This document shows, piece after piece, positions 1 through 8,819 of a DNA stretch of 38,588 bases (positions are counted from its first letter, which is position 1; each line of letters opens with the position of its first letter). The DNA is taken from positions 1 through 38,588 of the forward strand of contig CAMATG010000007.1 in assembly GCA_945860645.1 (NCBI GenBank), written 5' to 3'. A program made the translations under genes and the position numbers. Under the pieces are notes generated by a model. The model ran no database searches. It saw only the letters and a program-made list of their open reading frames with translations, and was not told the DNA's origin. The DNA is from Candidatus Sulfopaludibacter sp. SbA3 (lineage in GTDB: Bacteria; Acidobacteriota; Terriglobia; Bryobacterales; Bryobacteraceae).

Positions 1-2
1 AG

Positions 3-350
3 GTGCAGCAACAACAGCAACAACAACCGCCGCAGGTTTCGGCGCCCGTCGCATCGGCTCCAGCGGCGCCGGCCGTGGACCGGGCGGGGCTGGACGAGCA
101 GCGGCGACGGATCATTCAGATGGCTCAACGGATCGCCACGGCGAAAGCCGCGCTGCAATCCTTGCGGGAGAGTATGGCGCAGCAGGGGCTGCGGCCGCGG
201 GCGGAGCTGCAAGGCTCGTCGCAGCGGATGCAGTTTGAAATGGACCAGGCGGAAGCGGCGTTGAACAGCGGCAGCGTGGGCCAGGCGAAACAGCATCTGG
301 ACTATGCCGAACGCGCTCTGGAGGCGTTGGAAAAAGCGTTGAACCTGTAG
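3..350 (+). CDS. C-terminal part of a Q/P/A-rich protein with a coiled-coil-like helical tail; 5' end probably outside the window
   Basis: Open frame from the window edge to the TAG at 350; begins with a poly-Q/P stretch, then an Ala/Glu/Gln-rich helical segment. The GTG at position 3 is probably internal. Confidence 0.5.
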   Translation: MQQQQQQQPPQVSAPVASAPAAPAVDRAGLDEQRRRIIQMAQRIATAKAALQSLRESMAQQGLRPRAELQGSSQRMQFEMDQAEAALNSGSVGQAKQHLDYAERALEALEKALNL

Positions 351-353
351 CGG

Positions 354-2774
354 TTACTCTTGGCGAAGGGCGCGCAGCGGGTCGATCCGGGCCGCGCGCC
401 AGGCCGGGATGCTGGTGGCGGCGATGGCCACGAAGAGCAGCAGGAAGCAGACGATCGAGAGCACGATGGGATCGAAAGCGCTGACGCCGAAGAGCAGGTT
501 GCTGAGCAGGCGGCCGAGGGCGAGCGTGAGTACGAGTCCGCAGCCGACGCCGAGCAGAACGAGTTTACCGCTGTGGCTGAGGATGAGCTTCAGCACATCG
601 CCCTGCGTGGCGCCCACGGCCATACGGATGCCGATTTCCTGGGTGCGGCGGCTGACGGCGTACGACATGACGCCATAGATGCCGATGCTGGCCAGGAGCA
701 GGGCGGCGGCGGCGAAGAGGGCGGTGAGGAAGCCGCGGGCGCGGGGGGCGGCGGCGGAATCGAGCACGACTTCGTCCATACTCCGGATGCGGTAGAGGGG
801 GAGGTCGCGGTCGAGATCGCGGAGCACCTGCTTCATGGCCGCGGCGATAGTTTCACGCGGAGCGTTGGAGCGGATGATGATATTGGCGATGGGGTACGGG
901 CTTTGCAGCAGCGGGACGTAGACTTCGACGCGGGGCTGCTGGGCGAGATTTTCGTGGCGGACGCCGCCCACCACCCCAACCACTTCCCCTTCAAACGGCG
1001 CGGCGCCGCCGGTGAACAGTTGCAGACGCTGGCCGATGGCGCTGCGACCGGCAAAGTACTGCTGCGCCATGGGCTCGCTGATGACGATGGCTTTAGGGGC
1101 GTCGCGGCCGTCCTGCTGATTGAAAAAGCGCCCCTGCTTGAGCGGGATGCCCATGGCTTCGAAATAGCCGGCGGTGACAGAGGTGAAGCCGGTGAACGGG
1201 GGGATGGGCGGCGGCGGATCGCCAACTACTTTGAATTCGTAGAATGAGTAAATTGTGCCCATGGGGAGCGCGAGGGCGGCGCCGGCGGCCTGCACGCCAG
1301 GGAGGGTGCGGAGGCGGGCGAGGTAGCTTTCGACGAACGCGGCCGTGGCGTCGAGCGTGCGGAACTTGCGCATGGGGAGCGTCATCTCCGTGGTTACGAC
1401 GCCGGCGGTACGAAAGCCGGGATCGACGGAGAGCAGTTGGCGGAGTGACTCGAGCAGGAGCCCGGCGCCGGCGAGGAGGACGATGGCGAGAGCGATTTCG
1501 CCGACGACCAGAAAACTGCGCAGACGGACGCGCCCGGCGCCTTCGCCGCCGCCGCGCGAACCGGCGTCGCGAAGGGCTTCGTGCTGGTCGCCGCGGGTGG
1601 CCTGGAGGGCGGGGGCGAGTCCGAACAGGAGTGCGGTGACGATGGAAACACCGAGGGCAAAGACGAGCGAGCCGGGATCGAGCGAGAGTTCGGCGGCGCG
1701 GGGAAGCGAGTCCGGATTCCAGGAGCGAAGGAGACGAACGGCCCACCAGGCGATGACGGTGCCGAGGGCGCCGCCCGCGATGGAGAGCGCAAGGCTTTCG
1801 GCGAAGAGTTGCCGGACGATGACGGCGCGAGGGGCGCCGAGCGCGTGGCGGACAGCGACTTCGCGGCGGCGTGTAGTGGCGCGGGCCAGGAGGAGATTGG
1901 CCACATTGGCAGAGCCGATCAGGAGAAGAAAGGCCGTGATGCCGGTGAGGAGGAAGAGGGTTTCGCGGACCGAACCCGTTACGCGGTCGGTGAGGGACTG
2001 GACATCGAAGCGGTAGCCGGCATTCGAGGTGGGGTAGGTACGTTCCAGTTCGGCGGCGATGGAGGAGAGTTCCTGGGCGGCTAGCGGGGCCGAGGCGTTC
2101 GGCGTCATGCGCGCGACGCCCAGATAGCTGTGCGCCTCGCGCATGAGCGTGGCCTGGGTCCCGATCGGAATGGGCACCCAGATGGCAATTCGCGCGGGAA
2201 ATTGGAAGCCCGGAGGCATGACGCCGATGATCTGATAGGAGACCGAGTTCAGGTTGATGGTGGCGCCAATGGCGGCGGGGTCGGCCGCGTAGTTACGGAC
2301 CCAGAGATCGTGACTGAGAACGGCGACGCGGGGGCCGCCGCGTTGGTCCTCGCCGGATTGGAACGTTCGGCCGGCGGCGGGGGGGACGCCGAGGACATCG
2401 AAAAAGTTGGCGGTGACGCGCATGCCATCGACCTGCTCCGGGTCGCCAGTGCCGGTGACGACGAGTTTGTCGGCAAAGAAAGAGTAGGCGGCGGTATTGG
2501 AGAGGGTGCGCGACTGGCGGCGGATATCGAGGAGATCGGGGATGGAAACGCCGGAACTTTCGGTGCCAAAACGCGCCTCCCTACCGCCAAACCAGAGGAG
2601 TTGTTCCGGTTGACGATAGGGGAGTGGCTTTAGCAGCACGCCGCGGACGATGGAGAAGACCGCGGTATTGGCCCCGATGCCGAGAGCGAGCGTCAGGAGC
2701 GCGAGGATGGAAAAAGATGGGTGTCTCCACAACAGCCGGAGGCCGAAGGAAAGATCGTCCCAGAACGGGCGCAT
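354..2774 (-). CDS. ABC transporter permease, FtsX/MacB-like, ADOP (acidobacterial duplicated orphan permease) type
   Basis: 806 aa; begins DLSFGLRLLWRHPSFSILALLTLALGIGANTAVFSIVRGVLLKPLPY; second FtsX half ends RRTQEIGIRMAVGA...PAWRAARIDPLRALRQE, the typical ADOP/MacB layout. Confidence 0.93.
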   Translation of the reverse strand: MRPFWDDLSFGLRLLWRHPSFSILALLTLALGIGANTAVFSIVRGVLLKPLPYRQPEQLLWFGGREARFGTESSGVSIPDLLDIRRQSRTLSNTAAYSFFADKLVVTGTGDPEQVDGMRVTANFFDVLGVPPAAGRTFQSGEDQRGGPRVAVLSHDLWVRNYAADPAAIGATINLNSVSYQIIGVMPPGFQFPARIAIWVPIPIGTQATLMREAHSYLGVARMTPNASAPLAAQELSSIAAELERTYPTSNAGYRFDVQSLTDRVTGSVRETLFLLTGITAFLLLIGSANVANLLLARATTRRREVAVRHALGAPRAVIVRQLFAESLALSIAGGALGTVIAWWAVRLLRSWNPDSLPRAAELSLDPGSLVFALGVSIVTALLFGLAPALQATRGDQHEALRDAGSRGGGEGAGRVRLRSFLVVGEIALAIVLLAGAGLLLESLRQLLSVDPGFRTAGVVTTEMTLPMRKFRTLDATAAFVESYLARLRTLPGVQAAGAALALPMGTIYSFYEFKVVGDPPPPIPPFTGFTSVTAGYFEAMGIPLKQGRFFNQQDGRDAPKAIVISEPMAQQYFAGRSAIGQRLQLFTGGAAPFEGEVVGVVGGVRHENLAQQPRVEVYVPLLQSPYPIANIIIRSNAPRETIAAAMKQVLRDLDRDLPLYRIRSMDEVVLDSAAAPRARGFLTALFAAAALLLASIGIYGVMSYAVSRRTQEIGIRMAVGATQGDVLKLILSHSGKLVLLGVGCGLVLTLALGRLLSNLLFGVSAFDPIVLSIVCFLLLFVAIAATSIPAWRAARIDPLRALRQE

Positions 2775-2781
2775 GAAAAGA

Positions 2782-3603
2782 TTAGGATTGCATACCGGCC
2801 AGGACGCCGCGCATATAGGCGAAGCTCTTGACCATACCCGGCAGCGGATTTTTCAGGTTGATCTCGTATTCCAGGTTGGCGTTGCCAGTGTACTTTTTCT
2901 TCTTGAGGAGCTTGAAAATGGCGGCGATGGGGATGGCGCCGTCACCGACTTCGCATTGCGAGTCGCGCTCGTTGAGATTTTTGAGATCTTTGATGTGGAA
3001 GTCGAGGAGGCGGGAGCCGGCTAGTTCGATCGAATCCAGAACACTCGCGCCGGTGCGGACGGTGTGGCCGATGTCGATGCAGAGGCCCATACGGGGGTCC
3101 ATGTTTTTGACGGCGTCAAACACCGATTTCGGCGAGGGGAAGTTCTTGTCTTCAGGGCCGTGGTTATGAATCATGGCCTTGATGTTGTACTTCTTGACGA
3201 ACTTTTCGATGCGGGGCAGGGTTTGGATGTTCGGCGCGCAGACGATACCGGTGGCGCCCATCACCTGGGCGTACTTGAAGTTGATCTCGATTTCTTCGTC
3301 GTCATCCTTGGTCATGGTGATGTTGCCAACGGAGACAACCTTGATGCCAACGGAGTCGAGCTCTTTACGCGCTTGCGCCCACTCGGCGGGATCGCCTTTG
3401 ATCTTGGCGTGGAATTCTTTGAGCGAGACCGTATCGACGTCGAGGGTCTTCAACATCTCGATGGCCTGCGGGCGGGGAAAGCCGCGCAGGGAGTAGGACG
3501 CGACGCCGAGACGGAAGCCGGCGGAGGAGTCAATCTTGGGCGCGGCGACAAGCGGAGTGGCCAGGGCGGCGGGAAGAAGTTGCAGGACGTTGCGACGGTT
3601 CAT
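2782..3603 (-). CDS. Sugar phosphate isomerase/epimerase-like TIM-barrel protein with N-terminal export signal
   Basis: 273 aa; MNRRNVLQLLPAALATPLVAAPK signal-like start; GLCIDIGHTVRTG, LDFHIKDLK and LEYEI resemble xylose isomerase-like TIM-barrel motifs. Confidence 0.85.
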   Translation of the reverse strand: MNRRNVLQLLPAALATPLVAAPKIDSSAGFRLGVASYSLRGFPRPQAIEMLKTLDVDTVSLKEFHAKIKGDPAEWAQARKELDSVGIKVVSVGNITMTKDDDEEIEINFKYAQVMGATGIVCAPNIQTLPRIEKFVKKYNIKAMIHNHGPEDKNFPSPKSVFDAVKNMDPRMGLCIDIGHTVRTGASVLDSIELAGSRLLDFHIKDLKNLNERDSQCEVGDGAIPIAAIFKLLKKKKYTGNANLEYEINLKNPLPGMVKSFAYMRGVLAGMQS

Positions 3604-3676
3604 TCTGGGAACATAGTATCGTAACTTGCGGTATCGGCGCGATAGGACTATGATGAAAAGGTTGTCTGTGCGCCGT

Positions 3677-3753
3677 CGGGGCGTGGCTCAGCCTGGTAGA
3701 GCGCCTGGTTCGGGACCAGGAGGCCGGAGGTTCGAATCCTCTCGCCCCGACCA
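3677..3753 (+). tRNA. tRNA-Pro (anticodon CGG), CCA encoded
   Basis: Acceptor cggggcg pairs with cgccccg; anticodon stem cctgg/ccagg with loop ttcggga; T-arm ttcgaat; ends acca. Confidence 0.95.
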
Positions 3754-3775
3754 TTTCTTTCGCTACGAGTAGATC

Positions 3776-4642
3776 ATGGCGGATTCCGCTCCACAGACAC
3801 AGGCGATTCTTCGATTGCGCTCGGGTGAGCGGGTCGCGGTTGTGTTTTTTGTATATCTGGCCGGACTGGGGATCTACCGGCAGATAGGCGCAATGCAGAT
3901 TGTTGCCTTGTTGGCGATGGCTTCGGCGATCTTTGCGGGAGCGGTGTGGGAGAGTTCCCGATCGACTGCATTAACGAGGGTGGTGCGGGACTGGCTGTCG
4001 ATGGGCGTGATTCTTGCGGGTTACTGGAGCGTTGGCTGGTTCGTAGGGCCGCCATTGGTACAGCGGCAGGAGGAATGGCTGGGTGGGGACCGTGTGGTGC
4101 TGGGGGAGTGGGGGCTGCGGGCGGCGGTGGAAAGCCTGGGCCCGGTGATCCCATCTGTGCTGGAGATTTTGTACCTGCTGCTGTACGCGGTGCCGCCGAT
4201 TTGCATTTGCGCCATTTATTGGGTGGGCGGACGGCAGCGGGTCCATACGTTTCTGTATACGCTCTTGCTGGGGACATTCTCGGCCTACGCGCTGCTGCCG
4301 TTGGTTCCCGTTCATGGACCGCATGTGGTCTACCCGCTATTGGACTTGCCGAACCAGAGCGGGTTGGGGCGGGCATTGAACGTGTGGATTCTGGACCACA
4401 TGGACATTCCCACGAGCGTATTTCCTAGTGGACACGTGGCGGTGGCATTCGCGTCCGCGTTTGGCATGCTGCGCGCCGTGCGGAGACATATCGTGCTGTG
4501 GGCTCCGGTTTTTGCGGTAGCGGCGCTGGTCTACGTGGCGACAATCTACTGCCGCTACCACTATTGCGTGGACGGCATGGCCAGCATCGCCGTGGTTACG
4601 GCTGCGTGGTTTGTCAGCGGTCACGGAGAAGAAATTTCGTGA
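3776..4642 (+). CDS. PAP2-family membrane phosphatase/phosphoesterase
   Basis: 288 aa, multiple hydrophobic helices; VFPSGHVAVAFA and later YCRYHYCVDG resemble the PAP2 PSGH and SRxxxxxHxxxD motifs. Confidence 0.85.
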   Translation: MADSAPQTQAILRLRSGERVAVVFFVYLAGLGIYRQIGAMQIVALLAMASAIFAGAVWESSRSTALTRVVRDWLSMGVILAGYWSVGWFVGPPLVQRQEEWLGGDRVVLGEWGLRAAVESLGPVIPSVLEILYLLLYAVPPICICAIYWVGGRQRVHTFLYTLLLGTFSAYALLPLVPVHGPHVVYPLLDLPNQSGLGRALNVWILDHMDIPTSVFPSGHVAVAFASAFGMLRAVRRHIVLWAPVFAVAALVYVATIYCRYHYCVDGMASIAVVTAAWFVSGHGEEIS

Positions 4643-4647
4643 CGATT

Positions 4648-4722
4648 TGGAGGCGCGGGTCGGGATCGAACCGACGAGTGAGGGTTTTGCAGACCCTTGC
4701 CTTACCACTTGGCTACCGCGCC
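4648..4722 (-). tRNA. tRNA-Cys (anticodon GCA), CCA encoded
   Basis: Reverse complement ggcgcgg...agggtctgcaaaaccct...ggttcgatcccgacccgcgcctcca; acceptor ggcgcgg/ccgcgcc, loop ctgcaaa (GCA), discriminator U. Confidence 0.93.
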
Positions 4723-4805
4723 CCTCGTGAAGGCCGACCTCTTTAGCGTATGCTACGGCGTACCGGCTATGCAAGCCCAAGCCGGTTCCGCTGAAGGAGA
4801 ACCCC

Positions 4806-5351
4806 ATGGAACGACGAACCCTTTTCCCTGCCCTTGCCGCTGGAATGGCCGCCACTGCGGCCCCCTTTTCGAACCCGTTCGCGCAGGCATTTCTGAAGAG
4901 CTTTGTGGAACACTGGCGCGACACGCGCGAGTATTCGCTGGCCGTGCTGGACGCCATGCCCGCCGACAGGTTCACATCCAAGGCCAATCCGGCCCAACGC
5001 ACCTTCGGCGAGCAGATGCTGCATCTGGCATCGGCGAACAACGCCTACTTCCGCGGGTTCGATCTGGTTCCGCCGCCGGAGATGAAGGCCCCCAGCGCGG
5101 CCGATAAGGCGGCGGTGCGGGCGTTTGTCGTGGCCGGATTCGACTTCACGGACGCCGTTTTGGCGAAGATGACGGAGAAAGACGTCCTCCGTACGGACGT
5201 CAAATTCAGCCCGCGGCTGCCTCCGCACTCGACGGTCGATATTTTTCTGCGCGCCTACATGCACACGGCCCATCACCGGGGGCAGATCATCACCTACCTG
5301 CGGGTGAATGAGATCGCGCCGCCGACGTGGAAGTTTGAGCCGCACGCCTAG
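4806..5351 (+). CDS. DinB-family protein
   Basis: 181 aa; FLKSFVEHWRDTREYSLAVLDAMPADRF...TFGEQMLHLASANNAYFRG...HHRGQIITYLR, a DinB-like four-helix pattern with metal-binding His. Confidence 0.85.
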   Translation: MERRTLFPALAAGMAATAAPFSNPFAQAFLKSFVEHWRDTREYSLAVLDAMPADRFTSKANPAQRTFGEQMLHLASANNAYFRGFDLVPPPEMKAPSAADKAAVRAFVVAGFDFTDAVLAKMTEKDVLRTDVKFSPRLPPHSTVDIFLRAYMHTAHHRGQIITYLRVNEIAPPTWKFEPHA

Positions 5352-6217
5352 TCGAGCGGCTTCGCCCGATCGCGCAGAAGTTGCTCTACTCCCTGTTTCC
5401 ACCACGCGCCCGTGACGCCCTCCAGCGGGCGCGTGAGCTGGCCGGGACGGATACGCAGCGTTTCCACGATCGTGTCTTCGCCGTAGATGGAGGCTTCGCT
5501 GAGAATGTTGCCATCGTCCTTGATGATGCGCGAGTGGCCGTGGGAGCCGGAGTTGTCGCTGACGTTGCCGGGGGCGTTGGAGGCGACCGCAAACATCTGG
5601 TTTTCGACGGCGCGGGCCATCATTTGTGCGCGATAACCGGGCAGTTTTGACTCGTTTTTCATGCCCGATTCGTGGCTGATGTAGTAGACCACGCGGGCCC
5701 CGGCGATGGCGGGCAGCCGGACGAATTCCGGATATCGTTCGTCGTGGCAGATGATGACAGTGGAGGCAACGCCGCGTAGCGTGAACAGGGCCATGTGGTT
5801 CCCGGGAGTGGCCCACTTTTCGCCGGCTAGTTGGAGCTTGCCGAAGCGCTCAATGATCTGGCCTTTTTCGTCGAAGACGAGCGCCACGTTGTACGTGTGG
5901 CCATTGGTTTTGTAGACGGAGCCGACCACGGCGGCGATGCGCCGGCGGGCACAGGCCCGGCCGATCTCCTGCGCCGCGGATTCCAGTTGGGCGGCATCGG
6001 GATGGAACGAAGCCTCGGTTGTGTAGCCGGTGACGGCGCACTCCGGAAAGGCGGCGACGTGGACACCGGCATCGGCCAGTTGCTCCAACTTGGCGATGAT
6101 GCGTTTGGTGTTGTCGGCAATATCGAAAGAGGAACGGAACTGGACGGCGGCGACTTTCAGTTCCACGGGCTGAGCGAATAGAGATGTAACCGCGGCGAGG
6201 AGCAGAATCAGCTTCAT
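5348..6217 (-). CDS. Carbon-nitrogen (nitrilase-type) hydrolase with signal peptide
   Basis: MKLILLLAAVTSLFAQPVELKVAAVQFRSSFD...VAAFPECAVTGYTT...FGKLQLAGEKW...VIICHDERYPEFVR; Glu-Lys-Cys nitrilase motifs. In frame inside the longer ORF 5348..7666; ATG at 6217 overlaps the sulfatase stop (ATGA). Confidence 0.88.
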   Translation of the reverse strand: MKLILLLAAVTSLFAQPVELKVAAVQFRSSFDIADNTKRIIAKLEQLADAGVHVAAFPECAVTGYTTEASFHPDAAQLESAAQEIGRACARRRIAAVVGSVYKTNGHTYNVALVFDEKGQIIERFGKLQLAGEKWATPGNHMALFTLRGVASTVIICHDERYPEFVRLPAIAGARVVYYISHESGMKNESKLPGYRAQMMARAVENQMFAVASNAPGNVSDNSGSHGHSRIIKDDGNILSEASIYGEDTIVETLRIRPGQLTRPLEGVTGAWWKQGVEQLLRDRAKPLD

Positions 6218-7548
6218 TTTTTCGCTTCCTTGGGGGGATAGTCGGCGTTTTCGGTGCGGGCGGCGTTGAGAAGGGCGGTCAGCTCGCGAACGATCTCCGG
6301 GTTCGTTGCGGCCAGATCGGCTTGCTCTTCCGGGTCCTTGGCGAGATCGTAGAGTTCCAAGACACCCGCCAAACCGTGGCGAACGCCTTTCCAATTTCCT
6401 TTTCGGATCCCTTGGTGAAACCCTTTCTGGTGGGATTCCCAGTAGAAGTATTCGCGCTTGGGATCTTCGGGTTTTCCGAGGAAGACGGGGAGCATGGAGA
6501 CGCCGTCGGCTCCCTTGGGCGGGTCGACATTGGCGATGGCGGCGGCGGTTGGCAACAGATCCCAGAAGGCCCACGGCGTATCGCTGACACCGCCGGGGGC
6601 GATGCGTCCTGGCCAGCGAGCGATCATCGGCACACGGATACCACCTTCGTACACTTCGCCTTTGGCACCACGGAATCGGCCGGTGCTCTTGAACAGCGGC
6701 AGGCCGGCTTTGTGGCCGGCGCCATTGTCGCTGGTGAAGATAACGAGCGTCTGCGTGGCCAGGCGCAGGCGGCTGAGCAGTTCCACGACATTGCCGATGC
6801 CGCGATCCATATGCGTGATCATGGCGGCGTAGTTCTTGTCCTCCTCGGACCACGGTTTGTCCTTGTAGATGCCTTGCGAGGGCACCTGCAAATCGGCGTG
6901 CGGCGCGGTGTAGGTGAGATAAAGGAAGAACGGATTCCACCGATTGACGCGGATGAACCGGAGCGCTTCGCGGGTGAAAAGATCGGTGGTGTATTCCCCG
7001 TGGGCGCCGCTCTGGTTGCCCGCGAGCGGCTCCTTCTTTTCGTTTCGCCAGAGGTGATCGGTGTAGTAGTCGACGGCGTGATCCTGATTCAGAAAGCCGT
7101 ACCAATCGTCGAAGCCCTGGCGATTGGGAACGCCGGTCGTTTCGGGCTCGCCCAGCCCCCATTTGCCAACGATGCCGGTGGCGTAACCGGCGGCGCGAAG
7201 TAGCTTTGCAACGCTGGGATCCTCCGGCCGCAGCGGGACGCGGTCGCCGGTTTGCACCGAATGGTTCCAGCGGACGCGGGTGTGGCCGGCGTGTTGTCCG
7301 GTGACGAGGCAACTGCGGGAGGGCGCGCAGACCGGGGCGCCGGCATAGGCGGAGGTGAAGCGGAGGCCCTGGGCGGCGAGGCGGTCGATATGCGGCGTTT
7401 GAATATGGGTCTGGCCATAGCAGCCGGGGTCCCCGTAGCCCATATCGTCGGCCATGATCCAGATGATGTTCGGCCGCCGTGGGGCTTGCGCGAGGACCGC
7501 GCCGGACAAAGTGAGCGAAAGCCATTGCCGGCGGGAGAGTGGGGTCAT
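6214..7548 (-). CDS. Sulfatase (arylsulfatase A-like, Cys-type)
   Basis: RPNIIWIMADDMGYGDPGCYGQ...GAPVCAPSRSCLVTGQHAGHTRVRWN; C-x-P-S-R signature; MTPLSRRQWLSLTLSGAVLAQ signal-like start at 7548 preferred over the longer ORF start at 7683. Confidence 0.93.
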   Translation of the reverse strand: MTPLSRRQWLSLTLSGAVLAQAPRRPNIIWIMADDMGYGDPGCYGQTHIQTPHIDRLAAQGLRFTSAYAGAPVCAPSRSCLVTGQHAGHTRVRWNHSVQTGDRVPLRPEDPSVAKLLRAAGYATGIVGKWGLGEPETTGVPNRQGFDDWYGFLNQDHAVDYYTDHLWRNEKKEPLAGNQSGAHGEYTTDLFTREALRFIRVNRWNPFFLYLTYTAPHADLQVPSQGIYKDKPWSEEDKNYAAMITHMDRGIGNVVELLSRLRLATQTLVIFTSDNGAGHKAGLPLFKSTGRFRGAKGEVYEGGIRVPMIARWPGRIAPGGVSDTPWAFWDLLPTAAAIANVDPPKGADGVSMLPVFLGKPEDPKREYFYWESHQKGFHQGIRKGNWKGVRHGLAGVLELYDLAKDPEEQADLAATNPEIVRELTALLNAARTENADYPPKEAKK

Positions 7549-7605
7549 GCCTTGCCCATGGTAGTAAATTGGCGTTTGATTGCGCTGAGAGCAAGGGCGG
7601 GTTGA

Positions 7606-7611
7606 TATAAT
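7606..7611 (+). promoter_or_regulatory. Possible -10 element TATAAT just upstream of the first Gfo/Idh/MocA gene
   Basis: Perfect TATAAT ending 8 nt before the ATG at 7620; no convincing -35 at 16-18 bp spacing. Confidence 0.3.
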
Positions 7612-7619
7612 CGCGGGCG

Positions 7620-8819
7620 ATGCTCGAAACCGATCTCTCGCGCCGCCGCGCGCTGCGTTTAGCCACGGCGATGACAGCGGCAAGTTATTCCCGCGTGATG
7701 GGCGCCAATGAGCGTATCCACCTGGGCCTGATCGGCTGCGGCGGCCGCGGCACGGGCGTGATGGGCACGTTCATGAACACCAATCAGGTGGACGTTACCG
7801 CCGTTTGCGACGTTTACGGTGACCGCATTGATCGCGCGCAACAGAAGGCGACCAAGGCGCAGGGGTTTAACGACCATCGCAAATTGCTGGCCGCGAAGAA
7901 CGTGGATGCGGTGCTGATCGCCACGCCGGATCACTGGCACAGCGGGTGCGCGATTGACGCGCTGAACGCGGGCAAAGACGTCTACGTGGAAAAACCGCTG
8001 ACGCTGACGATTGAAGAAGGCCCCCACATTGTGAAGGCCGCGCGCGTGAACAACCGCATATGCCAGGTGGGCATGCAGCAGCGGTCGGGGCAGATTTATC
8101 TGCAGGCCAAGCGCGAGTATTTCGACACGGGCAAACTGGGCAAGATTACGATGGCGCGCACGTGGTGGCACGGCAACGGCGCGCATTTGCAGAAGGCGCC
8201 GGAGCGATTGGCGCAACAGCCTTCGAACCTGGACTGGGCGCGATTCCTGGGCCCGGTAAAATGGCGCGATTGGGACCCGCAGCGGTTCTGGAATTTCCGC
8301 GCGTACCTGGAATTCGGCGGCGGGCAGGTGACCGATCTATTCACGCACTGGATCGACGTTGTCCACATGTTCATGGGACAGGACAACCCGATTTCGGCCA
8401 GCGCCGCGGGCGGCATTCTGCACTACAAAGACGGCCGCACGGCGCCGGACACGATCAACGTTTTGCTGGAGTATCCGAAGGAATGGACGGCGACGTTCGA
8501 AGCGACACTCGCCCCCGGCATCAAGGGCGCAGGCGTGGAGATGTGCGGTACCGAAGGCCGGCTGTTCATCACGCGCAGCCAGTTTGAGTTCTATCCGCCA
8601 GAGCGGGGCGCGCCGCCGGTGATCGTGAAATCGCCGCGCGATCAGACCATCGACCACGTGGAAAACTTCCTGGATTGCTGCCGTTCGCGCAAGTTGCCGA
8701 ATGGCGATGTCTACATTGGCCACCGCTCGGCGGCCGCGTCGCACCTGGGCAATATCGCCTACCTGCAACGCCGCCGGCTTCGTTATAACCCCGACCGCGA
8801 GGAGATTTTACCCCTATGA
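7620..8819 (+). CDS. Gfo/Idh/MocA family oxidoreductase with N-terminal export-like signal
   Basis: 399 aa; IHLGLIGCGGRGTGVMG nucleotide-binding motif; VDAVLIATPDHWHSGCAIDALNAGKDVYVEKPLTL is diagnostic. Confidence 0.95.
   Translation: MLETDLSRRRALRLATAMTAASYSRVMGANERIHLGLIGCGGRGTGVMGTFMNTNQVDVTAVCDVYGDRIDRAQQKATKAQGFNDHRKLLAAKNVDAVLIATPDHWHSGCAIDALNAGKDVYVEKPLTLTIEEGPHIVKAARVNNRICQVGMQQRSGQIYLQAKREYFDTGKLGKITMARTWWHGNGAHLQKAPERLAQQPSNLDWARFLGPVKWRDWDPQRFWNFRAYLEFGGGQVTDLFTHWIDVVHMFMGQDNPISASAAGGILHYKDGRTAPDTINVLLEYPKEWTATFEATLAPGIKGAGVEMCGTEGRLFITRSQFEFYPPERGAPPVIVKSPRDQTIDHVENFLDCCRSRKLPNGDVYIGHRSAAASHLGNIAYLQRRRLRYNPDREEILPL

Noticed and set aside
3677-4722. tRNA-associated integration site for a genomic island
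   Set aside because: Two tRNA genes are present, but there is no integrase nearby and no obvious direct repeat of a tRNA 3' end elsewhere in the window.
5348-7666. A single 772-aa protein
   Set aside because: The first ~480 residues are an out-of-frame shadow of the sulfatase; the real gene in this frame starts at MKLILLLAAVTSLFAQ (6217).
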